From an uncultured Bacteroidaceae bacterium (GTDB lineage: Bacteria > Bacteroidota > Bacteroidia > Bacteroidales > Bacteroidaceae), in assembly GCA_934394435.1 (NCBI GenBank), contig CAKRRN010000039.1, positions 1 to 23,125 of the forward strand: DNA of 23,125 nt. Direction: 5' to 3'. The translations under genes were made by a program, and so were the position numbers. The notes under the pieces are model-generated. The model saw only the letters and a program-made list of their open reading frames with translations. It made no database searches and was not told the origin of the DNA. Positions 9,013 through 17,270 of the stretch are shown here, one piece after another; the first letter of the stretch is position 1; each line of letters opens with the position of its first letter.

Positions 9013-10353
9013 CTAAAGATTGATCTTTTCGCCTGTGTAAAATTTAAGCAACTGCACATTCAAGAGTGTCGTGTATTTGCTTTGCAGCAAATCCTGCTCT
9101 GCACTTATCACATTGTCTCTACCCTGCAATACCTCAACCGTATTCTTCAGTCCATTCTGGAACTGTTCGTTGAGTAGCTCGTAACTGGCTTCCTGGCTCT
9201 TCACACGATCTTTGGCTGCAAGGAAGTTTTGCTGGTTGCTATTGGCATTTATCCAATACTGTTCTATCGTGCTACTCAGCGTATTTTTTTTGTCCTGCAA
9301 ATCCAGTTTGCTGTTTACCTGCGACAATCTAGCTGTTTTCACATTCGAACGATTACGTCTGTTGTCAAACACAGGCACGCTGACCGTTACTCCCGCACTC
9401 AGATTAAGGTTGTCCTTCATCTGTTTGCCCACATTATTCTTACTTGCGCTGTAGTGGCTGTCACCCATGCTGGCAGAGATACCGATAGTGGGGTAAAAAC
9501 CACGCTTAGCAATATTCATTTGCATATCCGCTGCATCAATGCTCAGTTGGGCACTTTTTATTTCCGGTCTTGTCTCCAGAGCTTTTGCGTATGCCTCTTG
9601 AGCATTAGGTATCAATTGCATAACCTGTTCGTCAGAAGGAATCTGTCCACTTACATCAAAATCAGTATTCAAGTCAAGCTCTAACAGGGCTTTCAACTGA
9701 CGCTTGTAATTGAGCAATTGCGTCTGACTATTGGTTACCGAATATCGTGCACTACTCAGCTGGGCTTCCAACTGTACGACATCAGCCTTAGCCATCTGAC
9801 CTTGATTCATCATCTCCATTCCACGGTCGTATTGGCTTTGCGCGGTTTTCTCCAGTTTTTTGTTTACTTCTATAGCCTCCTTCGTGTACATTATCTGCAC
9901 ATAGAGTTGTGCTATCTGTTCTTGAATGGTCAACTCGCTCTGCTCGGTATTCAGTTTGGCGATTTCATTCTGTAGCTTTTGCTTCTCTATGTTTTTCTGA
10001 TTTACACCACCATTCCAGACCGTCCAATTTGCGTTCAGTCCATAACTTCCCTGATAGGTTACTTTATTTTTGGTATTGGTCACCTGTCCGTTCTGCACAA
10101 TGTTCGTACCCTCTTCAAACGGTCTGTATCCAATGCTATGACTCGTATTGAAATTCAGACTTGGGAACAAAGCACCTTTGTTCTCCCAAAGCGCAACCTC
10201 GCCCTCCTGCTCACTCACGCGATTTTTCTGAATCTGAATATTATTCTTTAATGCATAATCTATACACTGCTGCAGATTCCATGTTGTCTGTGCCTCCGTT
10301 GCCATTAAGCAACATAAAACCAGGGCACAGGTTGTCATAGTTCGTTTTTTCAT
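9013..10353 (-). CDS. TolC-family outer-membrane efflux protein
   Basis: 446 residues from the ATG at 10351-10353; the frame can be read four codons further back only by using TTG. The signal peptide is MKKRTMTTCALVLCCLMATEAQ. The mature protein opens with the OEP motif TWNLQQCIDYALKNNIQIQ and has the two-fold repeat of this family: long Gln/Asn-rich helices (about 120-215 and 335-420) separated by strands such as LFPSLNFNTSHSIGY and GFYPTIGISASMGDSHY. It forms the trimeric outer-membrane exit duct for the adaptor and ABC genes that follow. It is the first gene of the minus-strand run, with a promoter candidate about 70 nt upstream. Substrates are unknown; drugs, peptides or lipids are all possible for this type. 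Confidence 0.94.
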   Translation of the reverse strand: MKKRTMTTCALVLCCLMATEAQTTWNLQQCIDYALKNNIQIQKNRVSEQEGEVALWENKGALFPSLNFNTSHSIGYRPFEEGTNIVQNGQVTNTKNKVTYQGSYGLNANWTVWNGGVNQKNIEKQKLQNEIAKLNTEQSELTIQEQIAQLYVQIMYTKEAIEVNKKLEKTAQSQYDRGMEMMNQGQMAKADVVQLEAQLSSARYSVTNSQTQLLNYKRQLKALLELDLNTDFDVSGQIPSDEQVMQLIPNAQEAYAKALETRPEIKSAQLSIDAADMQMNIAKRGFYPTIGISASMGDSHYSASKNNVGKQMKDNLNLSAGVTVSVPVFDNRRNRSNVKTARLSQVNSKLDLQDKKNTLSSTIEQYWINANSNQQNFLAAKDRVKSQEASYELLNEQFQNGLKNTVEVLQGRDNVISAEQDLLQSKYTTLLNVQLLKFYTGEKINL

Positions 10354-10408
10354 TATCTTTATCAAATGCTGATTTATGTCTCGAATGTATGACTACATCT
10401 GCAGCCAC

Positions 10409-10421
10409 AAGGTTTAACCTT
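10409..10421. promoter_or_regulatory. Operator-like palindrome at the efflux operon start
   Basis: AAGGTT-T-AACCTT is a perfect inverted repeat with 6-bp arms and a one-base centre. It lies immediately downstream of the minus-strand -7 element, where transcription of the efflux operon should begin, so a dimeric regulator bound here would block initiation. No binding protein is identified. It does not have the direct-repeat layout expected of LytTR sites. Confidence 0.4.
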
Positions 10422-10424
10422 CTG

Positions 10425-10455
10425 CAAATTTATTCCCTTTTACTGATACTCACAA
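10425..10455 (-). promoter_or_regulatory. Bacteroidota-type promoter for the efflux operon
   Basis: The minus strand reads TAAATTTG (10432 to 10425), an exact match to the -7 consensus TAnnTTTG. A TTG (10455 to 10453) lies 20 nt before it, matching the expected position of the -33 element. The predicted start of transcription is near 10418, giving a leader of about 65 nt. Confidence 0.6.
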
Positions 10456-10702
10456 CACGACTTTTGCCTTTTTAAGTAATCTTTGATTTTTTTTTCGACA
10501 GAAGAGGTATTTCTTATACACTTTTCAGCCCTCCTCCATTGCATACGTTTCAAAGCCTATGCCAGCAACGCATTTTCTTTGTACCGGAAACAAGTGCAAA
10601 CATCAAAAAAACAAGAACAGAACCTTGCAAAAGAAACACAAAAACTCTATCGTATAGCGCAGAAAAAGTCCTAAACATCATGTCAATATCACAATAAGGT
10701 AG

Positions 10703-10710
10703 TATTTTTG
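10703..10710 (+). promoter_or_regulatory. Candidate -7 element for ribE
   Basis: TATTTTTG fits TAnnTTTG on the plus strand, about 75 nt before the ribE start codon. No clear TTTG was found at -33. No FMN riboswitch structure was recognised in the leader. The ribosome site AAGGAG sits at the usual distance before the ATG. Confidence 0.45.
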
Positions 10711-10784
10711 TCTCACTTTTGCGCAAAAAGAGTTAGAAAGACGACAAGTTACAATACAACAAATAAGAAAAGGAGACCAAAGCT

Positions 10785-11387
10785 ATGTTTTCAGGAATCA
10801 TCGAATGTATGGCTCGTGTGGAAGCCATTAGAAAAGAACAAGACAATACTCACTTCACGCTCTCATGCCCCTTCACACACGAATTGAAGTTAGACCAAAG
10901 TGTGGCACACAACGGTACTTGTCTGACCGTGGTAGACATACAGGGGGACCAATACACGGTGACAGCCATGCGCGAGACACTCTCCTGCACCAATCTCGGC
11001 TTACTGAAAGTGGGTGACATGGTAAACGTAGAACGTAGCATGATGTTAAACGGACGATTAGACGGACATATCGTACAGGGACACGTTGATCAGACTGCCA
11101 CCTGTATTGCTATTGAAGATCAAGAAGGCAGTCATCAGTTCACCTTCCAGTACCACACCTCGCCCGACATGGTACGTCAGGGTTACTTCTGTGTAGATAA
11201 GGGAAGCGTCACTGTCAACGGTGTTAGTCTCACCGTATGCCGCCCCACAAAAGACACCTTCCAGGTGTGCATCATTCCTTACACATGGGAACACACAAAT
11301 TTCCATGCCATCAAAGTCGGTAGTGTAGTGAACATAGAGTTTGACATCGTGGGCAAGTACCTGGCTCGTATGAACCAGTTGCTCTGA
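10785..11387 (+). CDS. ribE: Riboflavin synthase, alpha subunit
   Basis: Catalyses dismutation of two 6,7-dimethyl-8-ribityllumazine molecules to riboflavin and the pyrimidinedione, the last step of riboflavin synthesis, in the cytoplasm as a trimer. The 200 residues are the usual length and comprise two similar lumazine-binding barrels, about 1-97 and 98-190. Diagnostic motifs are the start MFSGIIE, NGTCLTV, NGRLDGHIVQGHVDQ at the domain junction, KGSVTVNGVSLTV in the second barrel and IPYTWEHTN near the end. The ATG follows an AAGGAG site. The gene stands alone: other rib genes are not next to it. It converges with engB. Confidence 0.96.
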   Translation: MFSGIIECMARVEAIRKEQDNTHFTLSCPFTHELKLDQSVAHNGTCLTVVDIQGDQYTVTAMRETLSCTNLGLLKVGDMVNVERSMMLNGRLDGHIVQGHVDQTATCIAIEDQEGSHQFTFQYHTSPDMVRQGYFCVDKGSVTVNGVSLTVCRPTKDTFQVCIIPYTWEHTNFHAIKVGSVVNIEFDIVGKYLARMNQLL

Positions 11388-11426
11388 CAACCGTTCTGAC
11401 AAAAGCCACGCTGCCCGATAACCACA

Positions 11427-11462
11427 ATTCCCCTTCGTGTCAGAAATACCACGAAGGGGAAT
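11427..11462. terminator. Terminator hairpin between ribE and engB
   Basis: A perfect 13-bp inverted repeat (ATTCCCCTTCGTG and CACGAAGGGGAAT) encloses a 10-nt loop, 39 nt after the ribE stop. It is symmetrical and could serve ribE on the plus strand and, on the far side of the repeat array, engB on the minus strand. There is no strong T-run next to it. Confidence 0.6.
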
Positions 11463-11465
11463 GAT

Positions 11466-11596
11466 TAGTATCACAAGATACACCGTTAGGTATAGAAATG
11501 CCTTTTTTAAGTATCTTAGGATACTTTGCCATGTATCTTAGGATACTTTGGCAAGTATTATAGGATACTTGGCCAAGTATCTTAGGATACACAATA
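11466..11596. repeat. Tandem array of 22-nt palindromic repeats
   Basis: Four adjoining 22-nt units occupy 11509-11530, 11531-11552, 11553-11574 and 11575-11596. Their core is AAGTATCTTAGGATACTT, with 7-bp arms (AAGTATC/GATACTT) around TTAG. A 4-nt spacer (TGCC, TGGC or GGCC) ends each of the first three units. Further degraded copies precede them in register: GTATC-ACAA-GATAC at 11468-11481 and a remnant starting GTATA at 11490. The GTAT starts therefore fall at 11468, 11490, 11511, 11533, 11555 and 11577. The junction of units 3 and 4 is itself a perfect palindrome, GATACTTGGCCAAGTATC (11564-11581), so dyads recur every 11 bp. The array is intergenic, between the 3' ends of ribE and engB. 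Confidence 0.85.
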
Positions 11597-11642
11597 CAGA
11601 GATGATTGCAGGAGGGTAAAATCGCCAGCCTCTCCGCGAGTG

Positions 11643-12239
11643 TCAGACTCCCTTGTTGATAGAGTCAATATAGTCAAGAATCTCCTCACGTCCCAAGCCT
11701 GTTTCCGCACTGGTAATAAAATATGGGGGCAATTCTTCCCACTGCTCACGTAACTTTTCCATGTAAGTCTTGGCTTGAGCTCGCACTTTGGTCTTAGGCA
11801 ACTTATCTGCCTTTGTGAAAACGATGCTAAAAGGAACGCCATTCTCTCCCAGCCATGTCATAAACTCCAAATCTATGGCTTGTGCAGAATGACGGATATC
11901 AATGAGCAGAAAAAGGTTGCACATCTGCTCTCTTTCCAGAATATAACCATCTATCATACGTTCAAACTTATCCTGGTCCTTCTGACTTCGTTTGGCATAA
12001 CCGTAGCCTGGAAGGTCAACAAGAAACCAATCCTTATTGATGAGGAAATGATTGATGAGGATGGTCTTTCCTGGTGTTGCCGAAGTCTTGGCAAGTTTAC
12101 TATTACGGGTAAGCATGTTGATGAGACTGGACTTACCCACATTGCTTCTTCCGATAAATGCATACTCTGGCAGTTCTGTTTTTGGGCATTGGCTGACAAG
12201 TGCGCTACTTATCGTATATTCTGCTGATTTTATTTGCAT
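11643..12239 (-). CDS. engB: Ribosome biogenesis GTP-binding protein EngB/YsxC
   Basis: GTPase of 198 residues, the normal length for the family, needed for assembly of the large ribosomal subunit. All GTPase motifs are visible: G1 GRSNVGKS at 30-37, G2 ATPGKT at 54-59, G3 DLPGYG at 75-80, G4 TKAD at 142-145 and G5 SAE at 177-179. The sequence LVDLPGYGYAKRS and the short N-terminus without extra domains separate it from Era and Der. It lies 24 nt downstream of the DUF3078 gene on the same strand and is probably co-transcribed with it. Its stop codon faces the repeat array and the ribE terminator. Confidence 0.96.
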   Translation of the reverse strand: MQIKSAEYTISSALVSQCPKTELPEYAFIGRSNVGKSSLINMLTRNSKLAKTSATPGKTILINHFLINKDWFLVDLPGYGYAKRSQKDQDKFERMIDGYILEREQMCNLFLLIDIRHSAQAIDLEFMTWLGENGVPFSIVFTKADKLPKTKVRAQAKTYMEKLREQWEELPPYFITSAETGLGREEILDYIDSINKGV

Positions 12240-12263
12240 AAGAAAACTTCTTTTATAAGAGGT

Positions 12264-13586
12264 TTAGAAATTATAATTGAATCCCAGACTAAAGTACTCT
12301 TTAAACATAAAGTACTTTCCCTTATCGTTTTTATTATTCTTGGAACTGTCATCTATACGTGGATAGACGTTCAACGAAGCGTTCATAAGCTTATTGATGC
12401 TAAAGTTGAAGTTGTGTTCCCACTCTATGCGTGTCATATGAAGGTTGCTGTACCAGAAGAGTCTTTGCGACCAATGCATAGCCTTGAATACTTGCCATCC
12501 TGTATTGAGTGTGATGTTTGGACCAAAGCTATGCTTGGAATTATGACCTGCTCGAACACCGTAGTTGGTAACCAGCAAATCTCTGTCTACATACCTTATA
12601 TTATATGCTAAAGGAGCAACGTTGAGATTGCCCGTAAACTTTTTCTTTTTTCCCCAAGCAATCGTATAGCGTATACCTGGCGCAATGGTAACATCCAAGG
12701 GGGAGAGGAAATCCGATTGAACAACATCCGAATTTTCCCTATAGTTAGGCACCAGCTGGGTAGAGAGGTTTATCTGCCCAGAATAATATAGATTCTTTAC
12801 TGCTTGATAACCCCAGTTGGTAGTATATCTGAGTGAATTGGTATTAGGACGGAAGACACGGCTCTTATCGGACTTCTTTGTTGTAAAACCTAATTTCGCC
12901 TCCAACTGGTTGTTCCATGTTATTTTTTTCTGGTTATTGAAATTAAAGTTGAGCGTAAGTGTTGCCAATCCTGTGTAGGCGTTTTCTCCACCTCCCGACC
13001 AGTTGTCGGAGAAGTGCGACTGTGTGAAATGCAACTGGCTGTTACCACTCACTTTCCAGAAATTTGGTCTGCGGGTTACCACTACAATGTCATCATCCAC
13101 TGTGGGGGTTAGGCTTCCGCCTTTCACTTTATCAGACAGGCGGTCATCTGTTTTCAGCTTCTCCGTGATGTCTTCGCGAAAAGTGCCCTGTTGCTTGATA
13201 CTGGTTTCGGTCTGTACGACCAGCCAAGGAGCCTGTGCATACATTTTGGACAAAGCAATATTTGAGGCATAGACTCTGCATAGCTGTTTGTCTGACATCA
13301 TCTTTGCAGAATCGCTGCCTGCCATCATCTGCGCAAGAACAGAAGAATACAGCGTAGGAGTGGTAAGTACATGAGTATAATAAGCGTTTGGCACAGATAA
13401 AGAAGGAGATCTGTCCAGCGAGTCACGCTCCTGCACTATCTCCTGCAACCTCTGCAGATATTGCAGGGTCATAATCGTAAGGGTGTCTGGCTTCACCTCC
13501 TTTGCCGTATTCTCCACATGGACTTTCCTGGAAAAACCAGAAGAAAATGGAATGGCAACAAGTAGAAGCGTAAGCAATATCCTCAT
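12264..13586 (-). CDS. DUF3078 outer-membrane barrel protein
   Basis: 440 residues. The signal peptide is MRILLTLLLVAIPFSSGFS. Residues about 25-150 form a polar, mostly helical N-terminal region (TLQYLQRLQEIVQERDSLDRS). From about 170 to the end the sequence alternates as barrel strands, beginning NFWKVSGNSQLHFTQSHFSDNWSGGG, the hallmark opening of DUF3078 (PF11276), and closing with FSLGFNYNF, whose terminal Phe suits outer-membrane insertion. The function of the family is not established. It heads a probable two-gene unit with engB and is divergent from pyrG across 116 nt. The start at 13584-13586 leaves a predicted leader of only about 12 nt from the -7 element at 13606-13613. Confidence 0.85.
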   Translation of the reverse strand: MRILLTLLLVAIPFSSGFSRKVHVENTAKEVKPDTLTIMTLQYLQRLQEIVQERDSLDRSPSLSVPNAYYTHVLTTPTLYSSVLAQMMAGSDSAKMMSDKQLCRVYASNIALSKMYAQAPWLVVQTETSIKQQGTFREDITEKLKTDDRLSDKVKGGSLTPTVDDDIVVVTRRPNFWKVSGNSQLHFTQSHFSDNWSGGGENAYTGLATLTLNFNFNNQKKITWNNQLEAKLGFTTKKSDKSRVFRPNTNSLRYTTNWGYQAVKNLYYSGQINLSTQLVPNYRENSDVVQSDFLSPLDVTIAPGIRYTIAWGKKKKFTGNLNVAPLAYNIRYVDRDLLVTNYGVRAGHNSKHSFGPNITLNTGWQVFKAMHWSQRLFWYSNLHMTRIEWEHNFNFSINKLMNASLNVYPRIDDSSKNNKNDKGKYFMFKEYFSLGFNYNF

Positions 13587-13605
13587 CCTCGACTTTATTT
13601 TTCTG

Positions 13606-13613
13606 CAAAGATA
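13606..13613 (-). promoter_or_regulatory. Candidate -7 element for the DUF3078-engB unit
   Basis: On the minus strand the sequence reads TATCTTTG, an exact TAnnTTTG match, about 20 nt before the DUF3078 ATG. A TTTC lies about 20 nt further upstream, near the -33 position, and matches TTTG at three of four bases. Confidence 0.5.
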
Positions 13614-13657
13614 GTCAATTTAAGAGCAGAGAGGAAAGGCTTTTTGCGGATTTTTAG

Positions 13658-13665
13658 TAATTTTG
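13658..13665 (+). promoter_or_regulatory. Candidate -7 element for pyrG
   Basis: TAATTTTG fits TAnnTTTG on the plus strand, 37 nt before the pyrG GTG. A TTTG at 13643-13646 is too close to be its -33 partner. The element is about 45 bp from the opposing DUF3078 -7 element, so the two promoters are back to back. Confidence 0.45.
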
Positions 13666-13702
13666 CAACTTAATTAGGAAAATGATTTAATTTTTTACTG
13701 AC

Positions 13703-15307
13703 GTGGCTGATACAAAATACATTTTCGTAACAGGCGGTGTTGTATCCTCGCTTGGCAAAGGTATCATATCCTCTTCAATCGGCAAATTACTTCAAGCCAG
13801 AGGATATAACATTACTATCCAGAAGTTTGACCCATACATCAATATCGATCCGGGAACACTCAATCCATATGAGCATGGAGAATGCTACGTGACGGTGGAT
13901 GGACTGGAGACAGACCTTGACTTGGGACACTACGAACGGTTCACGGGCATTCAAACAACAAAAGCCAATAACATCACCACAGGACGCATCTATCAGAATG
14001 TAATTGAGAAGGAGCGTCGTGGAGACTATCTTGGCAAAACCATACAGGTGGTACCCCACATCACCGACGAAATCAAGCGTAACATACAGCTTCTGGGGCA
14101 TGACAAGAAGTTTGACTTTGTCATCACAGAGATAGGCGGAACCATAGGAGACATCGAGAGCGCACCCTTCCTGGAGGCCATACGACAACTGAGATGGGAA
14201 CTGGGACGCAACGCGGTGAACGTACACCTGACCTATGTACCCTATCTGCATGCAGCAGGCGAACTGAAGACAAAACCCACACAGAGCAGCGTGAAGCAAC
14301 TGCAAAGCCAAGGCATACAACCTGACATCCTTGTCTTGCGTACCGAACACCACCTGAGCGATGACATGCGCAAGAAGGTGGCACACTTCTGCAACGTGGA
14401 ACTGGAATGCGTGATACAGAGCGAAGACATGCCAAGCATCTACGAGGTACCCGTAGCCATGCAGGACCAGGGATTGGATGCGGCAATCCTGCGTAAACTG
14501 GATATACCCGTGGGCGAGAAACCACAATTGGGACCATGGCGTAGCTTCCTGGAGCGCAGACGTAAAGCAACAGAGGTGGTCAACATCGGACTGGTGGGCA
14601 AATACGACCTGCAAGATGCTTACAAAAGTATATTGGAGAGTTTGGCACACGCAGGAACTTACAACGACCACAAGGTGGAAACACACTTCATCAACAGCGA
14701 ATACATCACACCCGAAAACGTGGGCGAGAAATTGGCTGGCATGAACGGAATCGTCATTTGCCCTGGATTCGGACAGCGTGGCATTGAAGGAAAAATCATA
14801 GCAGCACAATATACACGCGAACACAACATCCCCACCTTTGGCATCTGCCTGGGTATGCAAATGATGGTGATTGAGTTTGCCCGTAATGTACTGGGGTATG
14901 CTGATGCCAACAGTCGCGAGATGGACATCAAGACACCCCATAACGTGATTGACATTATGGAGGAACAGAAGAACATCACCAACATGGGGGGAACCATGCG
15001 ATTGGGAGCCTACGACTGCCAACTCAGAGAAGGAAGCCGCACATGGGAAGCCTACAACCATCAAGAATGCGTAAGAGAGCGTCACCGCCACCGCTATGAG
15101 TTCAACAACGACTTCATCAAGGAATATGAGGCTCACGGAATGCAATGTGTAGGCACCAACCCAGAAAGCAACCTGGTAGAAATAGTGGAAATACCAGAAC
15201 TGAAGTGGTACATAGGCACACAATTCCATCCCGAGTACAGTAGCACGGTACTCAAGCCACACCCACTCTTCATGAGTTTCGTGAAGGCTTGCATAGACAA
15301 CAAATAA
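13703..15307 (+). CDS. pyrG: CTP synthase
   Basis: Makes CTP from UTP, ATP and glutamine. The 534-residue protein has the expected two domains. The amidoligase domain (1 to about 270) begins KYIFVTGGVVSSLGKG with its P-loop and has KFDPYINIDPGTLNPYEHGE and EIGGTIGDIES. The class I glutamine amidotransferase domain (about 292-534) has the nucleophile Cys 382 in FGICLGMQ and the His 509/Glu 511 pair in QFHPEY. The start codon is GTG at 13703: an in-frame TAA lies at 13688-13690 and no ATG falls between, so MADTKYIF is the only sensible start. The oxyanion loop is CPGFGQRG, with one Gly fewer than the common PGGFG form. yidC follows after 81 nt. Confidence 0.97.
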   Translation: MADTKYIFVTGGVVSSLGKGIISSSIGKLLQARGYNITIQKFDPYINIDPGTLNPYEHGECYVTVDGLETDLDLGHYERFTGIQTTKANNITTGRIYQNVIEKERRGDYLGKTIQVVPHITDEIKRNIQLLGHDKKFDFVITEIGGTIGDIESAPFLEAIRQLRWELGRNAVNVHLTYVPYLHAAGELKTKPTQSSVKQLQSQGIQPDILVLRTEHHLSDDMRKKVAHFCNVELECVIQSEDMPSIYEVPVAMQDQGLDAAILRKLDIPVGEKPQLGPWRSFLERRRKATEVVNIGLVGKYDLQDAYKSILESLAHAGTYNDHKVETHFINSEYITPENVGEKLAGMNGIVICPGFGQRGIEGKIIAAQYTREHNIPTFGICLGMQMMVIEFARNVLGYADANSREMDIKTPHNVIDIMEEQKNITNMGGTMRLGAYDCQLREGSRTWEAYNHQECVRERHRHRYEFNNDFIKEYEAHGMQCVGTNPESNLVEIVEIPELKWYIGTQFHPEYSSTVLKPHPLFMSFVKACIDNK

Positions 15308-15388
15308 AAATTCGAAGAAAAAAGAAAATCAGATTTATCAATACCAAGTATCGAATAACTACATAATATAATATCCCCAACAAGGAAA

Positions 15389-17257
15389 ATGGACAAGAAC
15401 ACTATTACAGGCTTTGTGCTGATAGCCCTCGTGCTGATCGGATTCAACTGGATTAGCCGACCCTCACAGGAGGAACTAGCCGAGATGGCTCGTCAAGACA
15501 GCATAGCCGCAGTACAACAGCAACAAGTAGAGGCACAGAAGAAAGTTGCCAAACAGCAAGCGGAACAACAAGCCGTCGCACAAAATACAGACAGCACAGC
15601 TCTATTCTTTGCCCAACGAGGCAAACAAGGTCAGAATATCACCCTTGAGAACAGTCAAGTGAAACTGACCCTCTCCACCCTGGGAGGCATGGTACAACGT
15701 GCAGAGATTTTGGGTTATAAGAGTCGCAGACACGAAGGAAACGTAGAGATTCTCACTCCTGAGACATCACAGATGACTCTCACCCTGGCGGGTAAGACAG
15801 AGAATATCAACACCAACAACTATTGTTTCACACCCACCGCTCAGACAGACAGCACCGTGGATATGGTGTTAGAGCAGGACGGCAAGCGACTGACCATCAG
15901 CTACAGATTGCGTCCAGAGAGCTACATGCTGGACATGGATGTCAAGGCCGAGGGATTGGATGGATTCTTTGCTCCCAACCAGAAGACGTTCTCAATAAGC
16001 TGGACCGACCACCTCATGCAACAGGAAAAGGGCTACGACTTTGAGAATCGGTACAGCTGCCTTACCTACAAGCGCAAGGGTGAGGGAACCAAGAACCTAA
16101 AGGAAACATCAGAAGACGAGAAAAAGCCAGAAGAGGCACTGGACTGGATTGCCTTCAAGAACCAGTTCTTCAGCGCGGTGCTCATCGCACAACAGGATTT
16201 CACAGGAGTGAATCTCAAAAGCACTCCCGATGAAGATAAGAAGAACGGTTACCTGAAGACCTACGAAGCAGAGGCAGAAGCCTATCTTGACCCCACAGGC
16301 AAGGAGGCTACTCACCTGCAGATGTACCTTGGTCCCAACAAGTATCATACCCTGCAGCACCACAATAAACTGTCATCCAGCAAGAAGGATCTCGAGTTGG
16401 AAGACCTTGTAAATCTTGGCTGGCCCATCTTAAAATGGATCAACCGGTGGTTCATTCTCAACCTTTTCGACTGGCTCACATCCTTCGGGCTTCCGATGGG
16501 AATCGTTTTACTTTTGCTCACAGTGATTGTGAAAGCACTGGTATATCCCACCACGCGCAAAAGCTACATAAGCAGCGCCAAGATGAGAGTGCTCAAGCCA
16601 CAGATCGATGCACTATCTGCCAAATACCCCAACCCTGATGACGCGATGAAGAAGCAGCAAGAGATGATGCAGATATACAGCCAGTATGGAGTGAGTCCCA
16701 TGGGAGGATGTCTGCCTATGCTCATACAGATGCCCATTTGGGTCGCACTCTTCAACTTCGTGCCAAACGCCATCGAACTGCGTGGAGAGAGTTTCCTTTG
16801 GGCTGATGATCTCAGTGCCTACGACGATGTGCTTCGCTGGAGTAAGGATATCTGGCTCATCGGTGATCACTTGAGCATCTTCTGCCTACTGTTCTGCGCC
16901 ACCAACATCATCAACACCTGGATAAGCATGCGCCAGCAGAAAGACCAGATGAGTGGCGAGCAAGCCGCACAGATGAAGAGCATGCAGTACATGATGCTCA
17001 TCATGCCAGTGGTGTTCTTCTTTATGTTCAACAACTACAGCAGTGGCTTGTGCTACTACTACTTCCTCTCCGGACTCACCAGCGTACTCATCATGTGGTA
17101 TCTGCGCAAGACTACCGATGATGCCAAACTACTGGCAAAACTGGAGGCATACAAGCAGCAACACAAGAATGACCCGAAGAAAATGTCGGGTATGGCAGCA
17201 CGCCTGGAAGCCTTGCAGAAAATGCAAGAGGAACAAGCACGCCGCACAAAGAAATAA
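15389..17257 (+). CDS. yidC: Membrane protein insertase YidC (complete copy)
   Basis: Inserts and folds inner-membrane proteins, alone or with the Sec translocon. 622 residues. TM1 is at about 7-23 (TGFVLIALVLIGFNWI). A Gln/Ala-rich linker (35-68) leads to the large periplasmic beta domain (about 75-345). The conserved C-terminal core follows, with helices near 354-385, 438-460, 490-512, 532-549 and 553-571. Core signatures include KMRVLKPQIDALSAKYP and MGGCLPMLIQMPIWVALFNF. The tail (572-622) is basic and can contact ribosomes. The ATG is preceded by AAGGA. The peptidase gene begins 13 nt after the stop. A partial second copy lies at 22854-23125 and lacks codons 58-61 of this one (15560-15571). 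Confidence 0.97.
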   Translation: MDKNTITGFVLIALVLIGFNWISRPSQEELAEMARQDSIAAVQQQQVEAQKKVAKQQAEQQAVAQNTDSTALFFAQRGKQGQNITLENSQVKLTLSTLGGMVQRAEILGYKSRRHEGNVEILTPETSQMTLTLAGKTENINTNNYCFTPTAQTDSTVDMVLEQDGKRLTISYRLRPESYMLDMDVKAEGLDGFFAPNQKTFSISWTDHLMQQEKGYDFENRYSCLTYKRKGEGTKNLKETSEDEKKPEEALDWIAFKNQFFSAVLIAQQDFTGVNLKSTPDEDKKNGYLKTYEAEAEAYLDPTGKEATHLQMYLGPNKYHTLQHHNKLSSSKKDLELEDLVNLGWPILKWINRWFILNLFDWLTSFGLPMGIVLLLLTVIVKALVYPTTRKSYISSAKMRVLKPQIDALSAKYPNPDDAMKKQQEMMQIYSQYGVSPMGGCLPMLIQMPIWVALFNFVPNAIELRGESFLWADDLSAYDDVLRWSKDIWLIGDHLSIFCLLFCATNIINTWISMRQQKDQMSGEQAAQMKSMQYMMLIMPVVFFFMFNNYSSGLCYYYFLSGLTSVLIMWYLRKTTDDAKLLAKLEAYKQQHKNDPKKMSGMAARLEALQKMQEEQARRTKK

Positions 17258-17270
17258 TCCAAAGACAATC

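Larger units (their letters stand above)
10366..10784. other. Divergent intergenic region with two promoters
   Basis: This 419-nt region separates the divergently transcribed efflux operon and ribE. It contains a promoter candidate for each side (10425-10455 minus, 10703-10710 plus) and an operator-like palindrome (10409-10421). The middle (about 10480-10690) is AT-rich with no gene I trust: a 63-codon frame there would need a TTG start and has low-complexity Lys/Gln-rich composition. Confidence 0.6.

Noticed and set aside
10483..10674. Possible small protein in the efflux/ribE intergenic region
   Set aside because: It needs a TTG start, lacks a ribosome site and is low-complexity Lys/Gln-rich sequence upstream of the ribE promoter.
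10710..10784. Possible FMN riboswitch before ribE
   Set aside because: The leader is about 70 nt and shows none of the conserved RFN stem sequences.
11509..11596. Possible CRISPR array
   Set aside because: Units adjoin with 4-nt near-constant linkers, no unique spacers and no cas genes.
13787..15262. Open frame of about 490 codons antisense to pyrG
   Set aside because: It mirrors the codon structure of a clear CTP synthase gene, has a Cys/His/Val-rich composition and no domain; it is an antisense shadow.
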